Of a stretch of 64,000 nucleotides of DNA, positions 25,760-33,962 are shown one piece after another. The DNA is from Skermanella stibiiresistens SB22 (GTDB taxonomy: Bacteria; Pseudomonadota; Alphaproteobacteria; Azospirillales; Azospirillaceae). The stretch spans positions 292,011-356,010 of the forward strand of contig NZ_AVFL01000003.1 of assembly GCF_000576635.1 (NCBI RefSeq), given 5' to 3'. The notes under the pieces were generated by a model that was not told the origin of the DNA, ran no database searches, and saw nothing but the letters and a program-made list of their open reading frames with translations. A program made the position numbers and the translations under genes. The stretch's first letter is position 1. Every line of letters begins with the position of its first letter.

Positions 25760-25857
25760 GTCGCGGATGCTCCCGTTCCGTTTTTCTAGGGATGGCGGAA
25801 GCTAACGATCATGCGTGACAGTTTTTCGCGCGCGGACCGCTCGTGCGGATTACCACC

Positions 25858-26580
25858 CTAGGCCGCCCCCAGGCTCCGCGCGATCAGGACCAGCCCCGAG
25901 ATCACCGCGAAGGCCTGAACCAGCCGGCGCAACAAAGCGCCATTGGCCAAGTGGTGCGACAGGTGGCTGAGGCAGGCGCCGCCGGCCAGCGCGGGGATCA
26001 GGAGCAACGCCGCGGAGAGCTGGGACGGCGCCACCTGCCCGACCGCCACCAGGGCGATCAGCGAGAAGATCTGCCCGACCAGGAAGCAGGCCGCCAGGGT
26101 GGCGCGCAGCACCGGACCGGATTGGTGCTGGTAGAGCAGCGCCAGCGGCGGACCACCGATCCCCGTGGCGGTTTCGGTGATGCCGCTGACGAGGCCGGCG
26201 CCGAGGAAGTTGACCGGACGCAAGGTGAAGACCGGCATCGCCAGCGTCACCAGCACCGCCGCGATCGTCAAGGCGCCGACCAGCATGTCGAGTTGCCAGG
26301 GCACCAGCACGAGCAGCACCGCCAGCCCGCCGAAGGTGCCGACCAGACGCCCCGCCGTGATCCATCCCGTTCCCCGCCAGTCCAGGGATGCTCGCTCCCG
26401 CCACAGGACGTAGATGTTCAGCGGGATCATCAGCGCCAGCACGAGCGACGGCAGCAGGGTTGGATCGACCAGCGCCACCACGGGCACCAGGATCAGCGCG
26501 AACCCCACCCCGATCATGCCCTGCACGAAAGCCGCCAGCACGACCGCCGCGGCGATGATCGCGAACGCGCCCAGCGTCAT
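25858..26580 (-). CDS. TSUP family transporter (TauE/SafE-like permease)
   Basis: This 240-aa membrane protein has about eight helices: AFVQGMIGVGFALILVPVVAL in the first repeat and GLVSGITETATGIGGPPLALLY in the second, the diagnostic TSUP repeat motifs. Members export or import sulfite, sulfonates or other organic anions. It is the last gene of the operon and its ATG overlaps the amidohydrolase stop as ATGA. It may export an anionic breakdown product of the amidohydrolase substrate. The substrate is unknown. Confidence 0.88.
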   Translation of the reverse strand: MTLGAFAIIAAAVVLAAFVQGMIGVGFALILVPVVALVDPTLLPSLVLALMIPLNIYVLWRERASLDWRGTGWITAGRLVGTFGGLAVLLVLVPWQLDMLVGALTIAAVLVTLAMPVFTLRPVNFLGAGLVSGITETATGIGGPPLALLYQHQSGPVLRATLAACFLVGQIFSLIALVAVGQVAPSQLSAALLLIPALAGGACLSHLSHHLANGALLRRLVQAFAVISGLVLIARSLGAA

Positions 26581-27989
26581 GAGGCGTCACCCGCGTGACG
26601 GGCGCGGTGCTCGGTCGAGGACGGGTGGATCTTCTGGATGGGGGCCGCCGCGATGGCCGCCTCGGCCCGGCGCGCGACCTCGCGCACCAGGGCCCTGCCG
26701 TCCCAATCGACCGGCCAACCCTGCCACAGCCGCAGCCGCCCGGCGACGAACACGGCGGTGATCTGGTCGCGGTTGCCAAGCCGGGTCAGCTCCCAGACGA
26801 GGTCGCGCGATGGGACCAGTTCCGGCACGTCGATGTCGACGATCAGGAAATCCGCCGCCTTGCCCACGGCGATCTCGCCAGTCACCGCCCCCAGGCCGAC
26901 CGCCTCGGCACCTCCGGTGGTGGCGTGGTCAAGCCAGGGCCAGCCGCCACCGCAGGAGAAGTCGCCGGTCTCCAAACCGAAGGCCAGCCGCTGGGTCGCC
27001 TCCGCCGCGTCAAGCAGCCGGAAGGCGTCGCTGCGCGTCCCGTCGGTGCCCAGGCCGAAACGGATGCCCAGCGCGTGCATCAGGGTCGCCGGAGCCACCG
27101 CGTTGCCCTTCCACTGCGTCGCGACCGGATTATAGGCGACGGCGGTGCCGGTATCGCGCAGCAGGGTCAGCTCGTGCGGCGTGACCAGAGTGCCGTGCGC
27201 GATCACGGTCTGGGGACCAAGCGCCCCGACCGCGTGGAGATGTTCCAGGGGCCGTTGCCCCCGCGCCACCAGGGAACGTTCCACAGCCACCAGATGCTCG
27301 TTGACATGGGTCTGGAAGATGGAGCCCGCCTCGCCGCACAGGGCCGCCACGGTGCGCAGCATGTCGTCGGACGCCACCTCCGGGATGGAGATCGCCAGCG
27401 AAGGGTGGATCAGGTCATTGTCGGACCAGCCGGCGAGATGCGCCTCGGCGCGTGCCAGGATGGTGGCGCGGTCGTCGGTCCGGGCGGCGCCACCCAAGTC
27501 GTTGCAGATCAGGCCGAGGACGCATCGCAGACCCGCCTCGGTGACCGCTTCGGCGAGCGGTTCCAGCCCACCATCGGCACGGGTTCCCGCGTCCACCACG
27601 GTGGTGAAGCCGCCGCGCAGCGATTCCAGCGCCGCCAACTTGCCGGCCAGATGCAGCATCTCGGCGTCCAGGGCACCCTCCAGCGGCACCCAGACCCGGC
27701 GGAAGATCTCGGACGGCTCGCCGAACGCCAGTGCCTTGCCGAAGGACTGCGTCAGGTGGTGGTGCGCGTCGATGAAGCCCGGCATCACGACGGCGCCCGG
27801 CAGATCGACCCGGGTGGCGTCCGGATGGCGCGCGGTCAGATCCGCCGCGCGACCGACATCGGCGAAGCGGCCCTCCGCCACCAGGATGGCGTGACCAGCG
27901 ACCGGCCCGGCCCGCAGCATGACCTGGTCCGGCACCAGCAGTAGGCGCGCGGCCGCGAGGTGTTCCGGCGTCACGGAAACCGGCGTCAC
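26577..27989 (-). CDS. Amidohydrolase of the ATZ/TRZ/SsnA group
   Basis: This 470-aa metal-dependent hydrolase has GFIDAHHHLTQSFGK (two metal His), the HVNEH motif, VIAHGTLVTPHEL and LGTDGTRSDAFRLLDAAE (catalytic Asp). The N- and C-terminal beta-sandwich parts are present. Relatives deaminate or hydrolyse N-heterocycles such as guanine, 5-methylthioadenosine or chlorotriazines. The GTG at 27989 overlaps the binding-protein stop, so the enzyme is coupled to its own transporter. Substrate cannot be fixed; an imported heterocycle is a fair guess. Confidence 0.85.
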   Translation of the reverse strand: MTPVSVTPEHLAAARLLLVPDQVMLRAGPVAGHAILVAEGRFADVGRAADLTARHPDATRVDLPGAVVMPGFIDAHHHLTQSFGKALAFGEPSEIFRRVWVPLEGALDAEMLHLAGKLAALESLRGGFTTVVDAGTRADGGLEPLAEAVTEAGLRCVLGLICNDLGGAARTDDRATILARAEAHLAGWSDNDLIHPSLAISIPEVASDDMLRTVAALCGEAGSIFQTHVNEHLVAVERSLVARGQRPLEHLHAVGALGPQTVIAHGTLVTPHELTLLRDTGTAVAYNPVATQWKGNAVAPATLMHALGIRFGLGTDGTRSDAFRLLDAAEATQRLAFGLETGDFSCGGGWPWLDHATTGGAEAVGLGAVTGEIAVGKAADFLIVDIDVPELVPSRDLVWELTRLGNRDQITAVFVAGRLRLWQGWPVDWDGRALVREVARRAEAAIAAAPIQKIHPSSTEHRARHAGDAS

Positions 27990-28957
27990 TTGAGCGACAC
28001 CCGGTCCGGCGCCACCGCGGCCAGCGGGCCGGTGGCGAGCGCGCCGCGGAAAAGCTCCCGGGTCGGCTCGACATTCTTGATCATGCGCCGCTCCGCGATC
28101 CATTCGCCCTCCTGGACCAGCAGGTCGAGCAGTTCGTCGTTGAGGCTGACACGGTATTGGTATTCCGGCCAGCTCGCCGCGATGGCCGCCGGCGACAGCA
28201 CCCGGCCGGCGACACGCGCGACGGTCTCCTTCGCGGCGGCGGGATCGGCCTCGATCGACGCCTCGGCCTTGAGCAACGCCGTCAGCACCTTCCCGATCGC
28301 GGCGGGATCGCCGTCGATCAGCTTCCGGGTCGCCGCCAGAACGAAATTGGTCCCGTAGCTCGTCGCCATGATCTCCTGGTACTGGTCACCCAGCGTCCGC
28401 TTGGCCCCGGCGTAGAAGGACGGGAATGGCGCCGCCGCGTCGATGTCACCGCGCACCAGGGCCGGGATCAGGTCGGGCGGACCGACATTGACGATCTCGG
28501 CGGTGACGCCGGCTTTCTTCATTTCCTGGGTCAGCATGAAATGCGCGTTGGTACCGACCGTGACGCCGATCTTGCGACCCGCCAAGTCCTTGATCGACTC
28601 CGGTTTGGTAGCGCCCTTGGTGATCACGCGGTTGGCGTCGTAGCGGGAGATCCGCGCCACGATGCCGAAGTCCTGCTTCCTCATGGCGCCGACCACGGCC
28701 GGAAACTCGGCCATGATGACGAGATCGAGCTGCCCGCCGATCAACGCCTCGAAACCCTCGCGGCCCGACGCGAACGGCAGCACCTGGACCGTCAGGCCCT
28801 GTTCCTGGAAAAGCTGGCGGTCGAGCGCCACGGTGAATTGCGGCACCTCGGCGATCGGGCCGCCGCCGATCACGAGCTGGCGCGGCTCGGCGGCGTGGGC
28901 CAAGGTCGGCGCGATGAGGATGGCGGCGGCGAGAAATCGCCGGATCAGGCTATGCAT
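27986..28957 (-). CDS. NrtA/SsuA/TauA-type ABC transporter substrate-binding protein
   Basis: This 323-aa periplasmic protein has a signal peptide ending at LAHAAEP. Its Type 2 fold shows EVPQFTVALDRQLFQEQGLTV, GREGFEALIGGQLDLVIMAE and GRKIGVTVGTNAHFML. It resembles binding proteins for nitrate, sulfonates and pyrimidine precursors. The gap to the ATPase gene is 48 nt, and it overlaps the amidohydrolase by 4 nt. Together these genes form a complete import-and-cleavage unit. Confidence 0.9.
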   Translation of the reverse strand: MHSLIRRFLAAAILIAPTLAHAAEPRQLVIGGGPIAEVPQFTVALDRQLFQEQGLTVQVLPFASGREGFEALIGGQLDLVIMAEFPAVVGAMRKQDFGIVARISRYDANRVITKGATKPESIKDLAGRKIGVTVGTNAHFMLTQEMKKAGVTAEIVNVGPPDLIPALVRGDIDAAAPFPSFYAGAKRTLGDQYQEIMATSYGTNFVLAATRKLIDGDPAAIGKVLTALLKAEASIEADPAAAKETVARVAGRVLSPAAIAASWPEYQYRVSLNDELLDLLVQEGEWIAERRMIKNVEPTRELFRGALATGPLAAVAPDRVSLK

Positions 28958-29005
28958 CGGGTGTGTCCTTCGATCTCTGAACGGCTGGAATTCAGGCGGT
29001 GGGGT

Positions 29006-29830
29006 TCAGGCGGTGGCGCGCCGGGGAAGCGCCGCGGCCGGCTCGTCCTCGCGATGGCGCAGCAGGCCCATGATCCGGTTGCGGTTGGCGATGTAGGCCG
29101 TGTCGACCTTGTCGACCGAGCGGTTTCGCCGCTCGCCCAATTCCAGGGTGTCGATGATCCTGCCGGGCGTCGCGGACATCACATGCGCCCTGTCGGCCAG
29201 CACCAATCCCTCGTCGACATCATGGGTGACGAATAGGACTGTCGAGCGGTGCGCGTCCATCACGCGCAGCAGAAGCTCGTGCATCGACACGCGGGTTTGG
29301 GCGTCCAGGGCGCCGAACGGCTCGTCCATCAGCAGGACCTTCGGCTTCGACGCCAGCGTGCGCGCCAGCGCCACCCGCTGCTTCATGCCGCCGGACAGTT
29401 GGCCCGGATAGGTTTCCGCCCTGCCGTGGAGCCCCACCTCCGCCAGCGCCTCCAAGGCGGCCTCGCGCCGCTCGGCGCGCGACAGGCCGAAGCGCTTGAG
29501 CGCGAACTCGATGTTGCCGCGCGCGGTGAACCAGGGAAACAGCGCGTATTGCTGGAACACGACGCCGACCTCCGGGCTGGGTCCGGTGACCGGGCGGCCG
29601 TCGACCCGGATGGTGCCGCCCGATGGCCGCACGAAGCCCGCGATGGCATTCAGCAAGGTCGACTTGCCGCAGCCGGACGGACCGATCAGGGCCGTGAACG
29701 AACCGGACGACAGCGTCAGGTCGGTGGCGCTCAACACCTGGACCGGACCGTTCGGCCCCTGGTAGTGGATAGTGGCGCCCTGGATGACGACCTCCCCGGA
29801 GGTCGCGATGTCATGGAGGTTGGCGGCCAT
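29006..29830 (-). CDS. NrtD/SsuB/TauB-type ABC transporter ATPase
   Basis: This 274-aa cytoplasmic ATPase has Walker A GPSGCGKST, Q-loop VVFQQYALFPW, signature LSGGMKQRVALAR, Walker B VLLMDEPFGALD and the H-loop FVTHDVDEGL. The start is ATG 29830; the longer open frame upstream overlaps the permease gene and is not used. It lies 2 nt after the permease stop. The nucleotide domain is complete and it energises the adjacent permease. Confidence 0.93.
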   Translation of the reverse strand: MAANLHDIATSGEVVIQGATIHYQGPNGPVQVLSATDLTLSSGSFTALIGPSGCGKSTLLNAIAGFVRPSGGTIRVDGRPVTGPSPEVGVVFQQYALFPWFTARGNIEFALKRFGLSRAERREAALEALAEVGLHGRAETYPGQLSGGMKQRVALARTLASKPKVLLMDEPFGALDAQTRVSMHELLLRVMDAHRSTVLFVTHDVDEGLVLADRAHVMSATPGRIIDTLELGERRNRSVDKVDTAYIANRNRIMGLLRHREDEPAAALPRRATA

Positions 29831-29832
29831 GA

Positions 29833-30621
29833 TCACAGGTGCTCCCAGTGGACGAGCCGGCGGCTCAGCGAGACGAAGAACAGGTCGAGGGCGGCGCCCA
29901 GCAGGCCCAGCTCGATCAATCCCACGAACATGCGGTCGGTCTGGATGAACTGGCGGGCCTCCTGGATGCGGAACCCGATACCGGACGAGGCGCCGGACAG
30001 TTCGGCGGCGACCAGGCTGAGGAAGGCGAGTGCGGCACCCATGCGGAGACCGGCGACGATGTGCGGCGCCGCGGCCGGAACCACCACCTCGAAGAACTCG
30101 CGCGGCGTGCTGGCGCCCAGCGAGCGGGACGCCCGGATATAGGTGTTCGCCACGCTGGAGGTGCCGTGGTGGGTGTTGAGCCAAACCGCGAGGAAGACCG
30201 TGTAGGCGATGACGAAATACTTGGAGCCCTCGCCGATGCCGAACCAGACGATCGCCAGCGGGACCAGCGCTATCGCCGGGATCGGGCGCAGCAGGGTCAG
30301 CAGCGGGTTGAGCGCGAAGCCGATGACGCGGGTCCGCGCCGTCAACAATCCCACCAGCACGCCACCGATGGCTCCGATCAGGAAACCGATCGCCGCCCGG
30401 GTCAGCGAGGTGCCCATGTCGCTGAGAAGGATGCCTTCCTGGTACAGGTCCATGGCGGCCAGCCAGACCGCGTCGGGCGTCGGGAACAGATCGGGGTTCA
30501 CCAGTCCCGATGCGGCGATCAGCCACCAGACGGCCACGACGCCGCCTATGGACAAAAGCGTTCGGCCGACCTGTGCTAGTCCCGACTGTGCTAGGTCCGA
30601 CTGTGCTAGGGATATCGTCAT
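29833..30621 (-). CDS. NrtB/SsuC/TauC-type ABC transporter permease
   Basis: This 262-aa permease has about six helices. The conserved loop is present as ASRSLGASTPREFFEVVVPAAAPHIVAGLRMG. The start at ATG 30621 has GAGGAG 7 nt upstream. Residues 4-18 are LAQSD, LAQSG, LAQVG, a peptide repeat encoded by a 15-bp tandem repeat. It is the first gene of the leftward operon permease-ATPase-receptor-amidohydrolase-TSUP and divergent from the GntR gene. Confidence 0.92.
   Translation of the reverse strand: MTISLAQSDLAQSGLAQVGRTLLSIGGVVAVWWLIAASGLVNPDLFPTPDAVWLAAMDLYQEGILLSDMGTSLTRAAIGFLIGAIGGVLVGLLTARTRVIGFALNPLLTLLRPIPAIALVPLAIVWFGIGEGSKYFVIAYTVFLAVWLNTHHGTSSVANTYIRASRSLGASTPREFFEVVVPAAAPHIVAGLRMGAALAFLSLVAAELSGASSGIGFRIQEARQFIQTDRMFVGLIELGLLGAALDLFFVSLSRRLVHWEHL
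30571..30615. repeat. 15-bp tandem repeat inside the permease start
   Basis: Three tandem copies of CTGTGCTAGTCCCGA-like units (30571, 30586, 30601; the third diverges at its end) encode LAQS-type repeats. Being in multiples of three, copy-number change would keep the frame. Confidence 0.8.
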
Positions 30622-30753
30622 GCGTGGTCTCCTCGGTCCGTCCCGCGCCCATGACGCCGTTCGGGCGGTCAAGGCGGCGGTATTTGGGAGGTGGGCCCGG
30701 TGCCGTTTGGACGGTTCGATCCGAGCTGTCGCGCTGTCTTTCAGCGTGACAAA

Positions 30754-30777
30754 ACTAACTCGTCATGACATGTTAGT
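30754..30777. promoter_or_regulatory. Palindromic operator in the gntR/permease divergent region
   Basis: ACTAAC at 30754-30759 and GTTAGT at 30772-30777 flank a perfect GTCATGAC core at 30762-30769. The whole 24-bp palindrome lies between the two divergent starts, 45 nt before gntR. HutC-type GntR regulators use such sites, so it likely controls both directions. Confidence 0.6.
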
Positions 30778-30821
30778 GCAAGTTTAAAGAATAGGCATTT
30801 AACGACCAGGAGTTGGGCACG

Positions 30822-31574
30822 ATGACTTCCGCAGAGGCATTCCCGACCGCGCTTTACATCCACATCAAGGATGAGATCCGGAACGCCATCCTGAGCGGCG
30901 AGTTGAAGCCTTTCGACCGGCTGCCGTCGGAAAGCAACTTGCGGGAACGCTTCTCGGTCAGCCGGATCACGGTCCGCCAAGCGCTGAGCGAGTTGCACAA
31001 GGAAGGCCTGATCTTCACGATCCACGGAAAGGGATCGTTCGTCTCCAAGCCCAAGGCCGATCAGGGGTTATCCAGCCTCCAAGGCTTCGCGGAGGCCATG
31101 GCCGAGGCGGGGCACGAAACCGTCAACCAAGTCCTGGACCTGCGGGAGATCCCAGCCGACGCCATCGTCTCCGACAAGCTTCGGCTGCCGGCCGGCACCC
31201 CGGTGGTCGAGATCAAGCGGCTGCGCTTCCTCAACCGCTCGCCGATCTCGGTCGACATCACCTATGTCCCACTCAAGATCGGCCACCGGCTCGCCAAGGC
31301 CGATCTCGCCACCCGCGACATCTTCCTGATCCTGGAGAACGACCTGGGTTTGGCGCTGGGCAACGCGGAACTGGCGATCGAGGCGACCGGCGCCGACGAC
31401 TATCTGGCGCAGCACCTCAAGATCCCGCGCGGCGCGCCGCTGCTCCGGATCGAGCGGCTGACCTACACCCGCGACGGCCATCCCCTCGACTTCGAATACC
31501 TGTTCTACCGCGGCGACGCCTTCCGCTACCGCCTGACCATCGAACGCCAGGCTTCGCCGCGATCATCGGCCTAA
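30822..31574 (+). CDS. GntR family (HutC subfamily) regulator
   Basis: This 250-aa regulator has an N-terminal winged helix (YIHIKDEIRNAILSGEL, LPSESNLRERFSVSRITVRQAL, IHGKGSFV). A UTRA ligand domain follows from about 95, with HETVNQVLDL, VVEIKRLRFLNRSPISVDITYVP and YLFYRGDAFRYRL. AGGAG lies 9 nt before the ATG at 30822; an upstream TTG abuts that site. It is divergent from the transporter-amidohydrolase operon and is expected to repress it until its substrate is present. Confidence 0.92.
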   Translation: MTSAEAFPTALYIHIKDEIRNAILSGELKPFDRLPSESNLRERFSVSRITVRQALSELHKEGLIFTIHGKGSFVSKPKADQGLSSLQGFAEAMAEAGHETVNQVLDLREIPADAIVSDKLRLPAGTPVVEIKRLRFLNRSPISVDITYVPLKIGHRLAKADLATRDIFLILENDLGLALGNAELAIEATGADDYLAQHLKIPRGAPLLRIERLTYTRDGHPLDFEYLFYRGDAFRYRLTIERQASPRSSA

Positions 31575-31596
31575 GGGAGCACGCTTAGATGTGGAT

Positions 31597-31682
31597 CGTA
31601 GGTCGACTGTAGCGCAGCGGCAGCCGACACTACTCCCGACGCGCCTGCTTGTCGGGTGCCGCCGCGCTCTACCCGACCTACG
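31597..31682. repeat. 86-bp REP-like inverted repeat between convergent genes
   Basis: The left arm CGTAGGTCGACTGTAGCGCA and following bases pair with the reverse complement of the right arm, which reads CGTAGGTCGGGTAGAGCGCG on the other strand. Arms are about 36 nt with a few mismatches. It sits 22 nt after gntR and 46 nt before the kinase stop. This is the layout of intergenic palindromic repeats that are usually present in many copies and can act as bidirectional terminators. Confidence 0.7.
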
Positions 31683-31728
31683 GTTGCCGGCAACCATGCC
31701 ACTATGAGCCAACTGAAAAGCCCTGGCG

Positions 31729-32928
31729 CTAATCGCCATGCAGCGGCATCGTCACGGTCACCGTCGTACCCCTACCGCCGTCCGCGCCGCCGCCGATCTC
31801 CAGCACGCCCTCCACCCGCGTCGCCAGCGCGCGGATCAGGTTCATGCCGAGGCTGTCGGTCGCCTCCTCCGGCATGCCCTTGCCGTTGTCCCTGACCTCC
31901 AGCCGCAGCCGCTCATTGGGCATGACCTGGAGCGACACGCGGATCTCGCCGCGCGCGCCGTCGGGGAAGGCGTGCTTGAAGGCGTTGGTCACGATCTCGT
32001 TGATCAGCAGGCCAAGCTGGATCGCCATGTCGAGCCCCAGCGCCACCTGTTCGGTCTCGACCACCAGTTCCGGACCGTCGCCTCGCGCCGTGAACGAGGT
32101 GCGCAGATGGGCGCACAGGTCGCGGACATAGCCGGACAGATCGACCCTGGCAAGGTCGTCGGATTGGTACAGCTTCTCGTGGACGATGCTGAGGGAGTGG
32201 ATGCGGCTGCGGACATCATCCAGTTCCTGCCGGACCAGGGGATTGTTCGACTTCCGCGCCTTCAGGCTGACCAGGCTGGAGATGATCTGGAGGTTGTTCT
32301 TGACCCGGTGATAGACCTCCTTCAGCAGGACCTCCTTCTCGACCACGCTGGCGCGCAGCGCCGCGTTCGCCTCCAGCAACTCCTCCTCGCGCTGGCGCAG
32401 GTCGTTCAGGCTGCTGAGAAGCTCCTGGTTCTGGCGTTGGACCTCCTCGACCGGATCGAGCGGCTGCTGCCGGGCCAATTCGTCCATCAGCTTGCCGATG
32501 AACTCCTGAGCCGGCATGTCCAACGGCTTCGCCGACACCCGGGTCAGCTTGACCGACGTTCCTCCCGGCGAGGTGTCGATCTCCAGCCGGTCCATCAGCC
32601 GCTGGGCGCCGAGCAGGCCCAGGCCCATGCCGGTGCGCGAGCGGTAGCGCCCGGCCAGGATGTCCTCCAGCTCGGAGATGCCCGGGCCCTGGTCCACGAC
32701 CTCGACGACCAGCGCCACCCTGGAGCCGGTCTCCTGGAGGCGGAACTCCGCCTTGCCGCCGCCGGCATAGGCGTAGGCGTTGCGGCAGACCTCCGACACC
32801 GCCGTGGCGATGCGGGTCTGGTCCGGCACCTCGAAACCCAGCCGGTCGGCGACCAGCCGCGCCCGTTGCCGGGCATGGACGATGTCCCGGTCATGGCGGA
32901 TGTGGACGGTGAAGAGCGGCCAGCTCAG
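31729..32928 (-). CDS. HisKA_2 sensor kinase with RsbT/RsbW-like N-terminal ATPase domain
   Basis: This protein is about 399 aa. Residues 5-135 form an anti-sigma-type ATPase (TRIATAVSEVCRNAYAYAGGG, DQGPGIS, GLGLLGAQRLMDRL). A coiled coil (about 160-200) links to a HisKA_2 domain with HRVKNNLQIISSLVSLK (phospho-His about 207), then a second HATPase (INEIVTNAFKHAFPDG, DNGKGMP). HisKA_2/HWE kinases are the usual partners of PhyR. No ATG, GTG or TTG fits near the homologous start; a CTG at 32928 overlaps the upstream stop as CTGA. An ATG at 33054 would overlap the upstream gene by 130 nt. It is the last gene of the operon. Confidence 0.8.
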   Translation of the reverse strand: MSWPLFTVHIRHDRDIVHARQRARLVADRLGFEVPDQTRIATAVSEVCRNAYAYAGGGKAEFRLQETGSRVALVVEVVDQGPGISELEDILAGRYRSRTGMGLGLLGAQRLMDRLEIDTSPGGTSVKLTRVSAKPLDMPAQEFIGKLMDELARQQPLDPVEEVQRQNQELLSSLNDLRQREEELLEANAALRASVVEKEVLLKEVYHRVKNNLQIISSLVSLKARKSNNPLVRQELDDVRSRIHSLSIVHEKLYQSDDLARVDLSGYVRDLCAHLRTSFTARGDGPELVVETEQVALGLDMAIQLGLLINEIVTNAFKHAFPDGARGEIRVSLQVMPNERLRLEVRDNGKGMPEEATDSLGMNLIRALATRVEGVLEIGGGADGGRGTTVTVTMPLHGD

Positions 32929-33962
32929 GATGCGCTGGTCTTCAGCACGACGATCAGGTTGTCGTCCCGAACCCGTTTGAAATCGCGGTACAACACGGCC
33001 GCGATCATCATCGGGTGTCTTGTCGCCAGACCCGGGTAGCTGTCGATATCCCATTTGGTGCTCAGACCGTCGGAATGGAAAACCGCCAGCAGATCGCCGC
33101 CATAGACATACTCGTATTCCTTCGGTTTTGACATATTATGCCCGACGACGCCGTTTTGCGACACCGTTCGGGTTTGGCCATCGCGCCAGCGGAAGAACCC
33201 CGCGATATTGCCGACCCCGGCGAAGCGCAGCCGCCGTTCCGCCGGATCGATCCGCACGACGGCGATCGCGGCGCCGCGGGTGCCGCGCAGCGCGCGGTGC
33301 AGGTCATCCATCAACGGTTCCGGCGTCAACGCCTTCGATTGCCTGAAGCCGACCCGGGCGGCGTCCGCCGCGTCCGCCGCCCCGAGCCCGTGTCCGAGAC
33401 CGTCGCACATCAACAACAGCGTGGCGCCGCGATCGGTCACCCGGACAGACCAGCCATCCCCACTGACCACCTCGCCGATGCGGGGCAGGCAGACCACCCC
33501 AATGCTCAGGCCGGGCGTGACCAAACCGGGAAGCTCCAGCGGCGATTGGCGTCCCGCCGTGCCGATACCGCAGATGATGACGGTGCCCTTGCCCGGTTTG
33601 GAATAGACGTCGAAATGGTCCGACTGGCGCTGCATCGCGCCCAACCCGGTTCCGGGACTGTCGCCGCTGGTGGTGACGCCATCCCGCAGGCAGTCCTGGA
33701 TATTCGCCATCCCCGGCCCGGAATCGAGCGCCACCACCGTGACCTCGCCATCCTCGCCCGCCGAATGCGCGTCGAGCAGGATCTCCCCACCACCGCCATG
33801 GCGCAGGATGTTGGTGGCGGCCTCGGTCACGACCAGGGCCAGCTTGGCGCTCTCCTTCTCGCCCAGTCCCACCCCGGTCGCCAGTTGCACCGCCTTGCGG
33901 CGCGCCTCGGCGACCTGTGTCTGTTCCCGGATGGGAACCGAAACTACGGCCGTTCCGTCCAT
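32925..33962 (-). CDS. RsbT-like ATPase domain fused to a SpoIIE/RsbX-type PP2C phosphatase
   Basis: This 345-aa protein has a first part (about 1-140) that is a GHKL fold with TEAATNILRHGGGGEILLD and LDSGPGMANIQDCL. The second part (about 165-345) is a PP2C phosphatase with GATLLLMCDGLGHGLGAADAAD (metal Asp) and a late DLLAVFHSDGLSTKWD. RsbX dephosphorylates RsbR/RsbS and resets the stressosome. The ATG at 33962 overlaps the RsbT gene by 19 nt. The end overlaps the kinase start. Confidence 0.85.
   Translation of the reverse strand: MDGTAVVSVPIREQTQVAEARRKAVQLATGVGLGEKESAKLALVVTEAATNILRHGGGGEILLDAHSAGEDGEVTVVALDSGPGMANIQDCLRDGVTTSGDSPGTGLGAMQRQSDHFDVYSKPGKGTVIICGIGTAGRQSPLELPGLVTPGLSIGVVCLPRIGEVVSGDGWSVRVTDRGATLLLMCDGLGHGLGAADAADAARVGFRQSKALTPEPLMDDLHRALRGTRGAAIAVVRIDPAERRLRFAGVGNIAGFFRWRDGQTRTVSQNGVVGHNMSKPKEYEYVYGGDLLAVFHSDGLSTKWDIDSYPGLATRHPMMIAAVLYRDFKRVRDDNLIVVLKTSAS

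Noticed and set aside
25800..25830. Pho box upstream of phoD
   Set aside because: A single CTGTCAC half is present, but the second half (GATCGTTA) does not match, so PhoB control is not supported.
28000..28103. N-terminal extension of the amidohydrolase to 28103
   Set aside because: It overlaps the binding-protein gene out of frame; the GTG at 27989 in the GTGA overlap gives the normal N-terminus.
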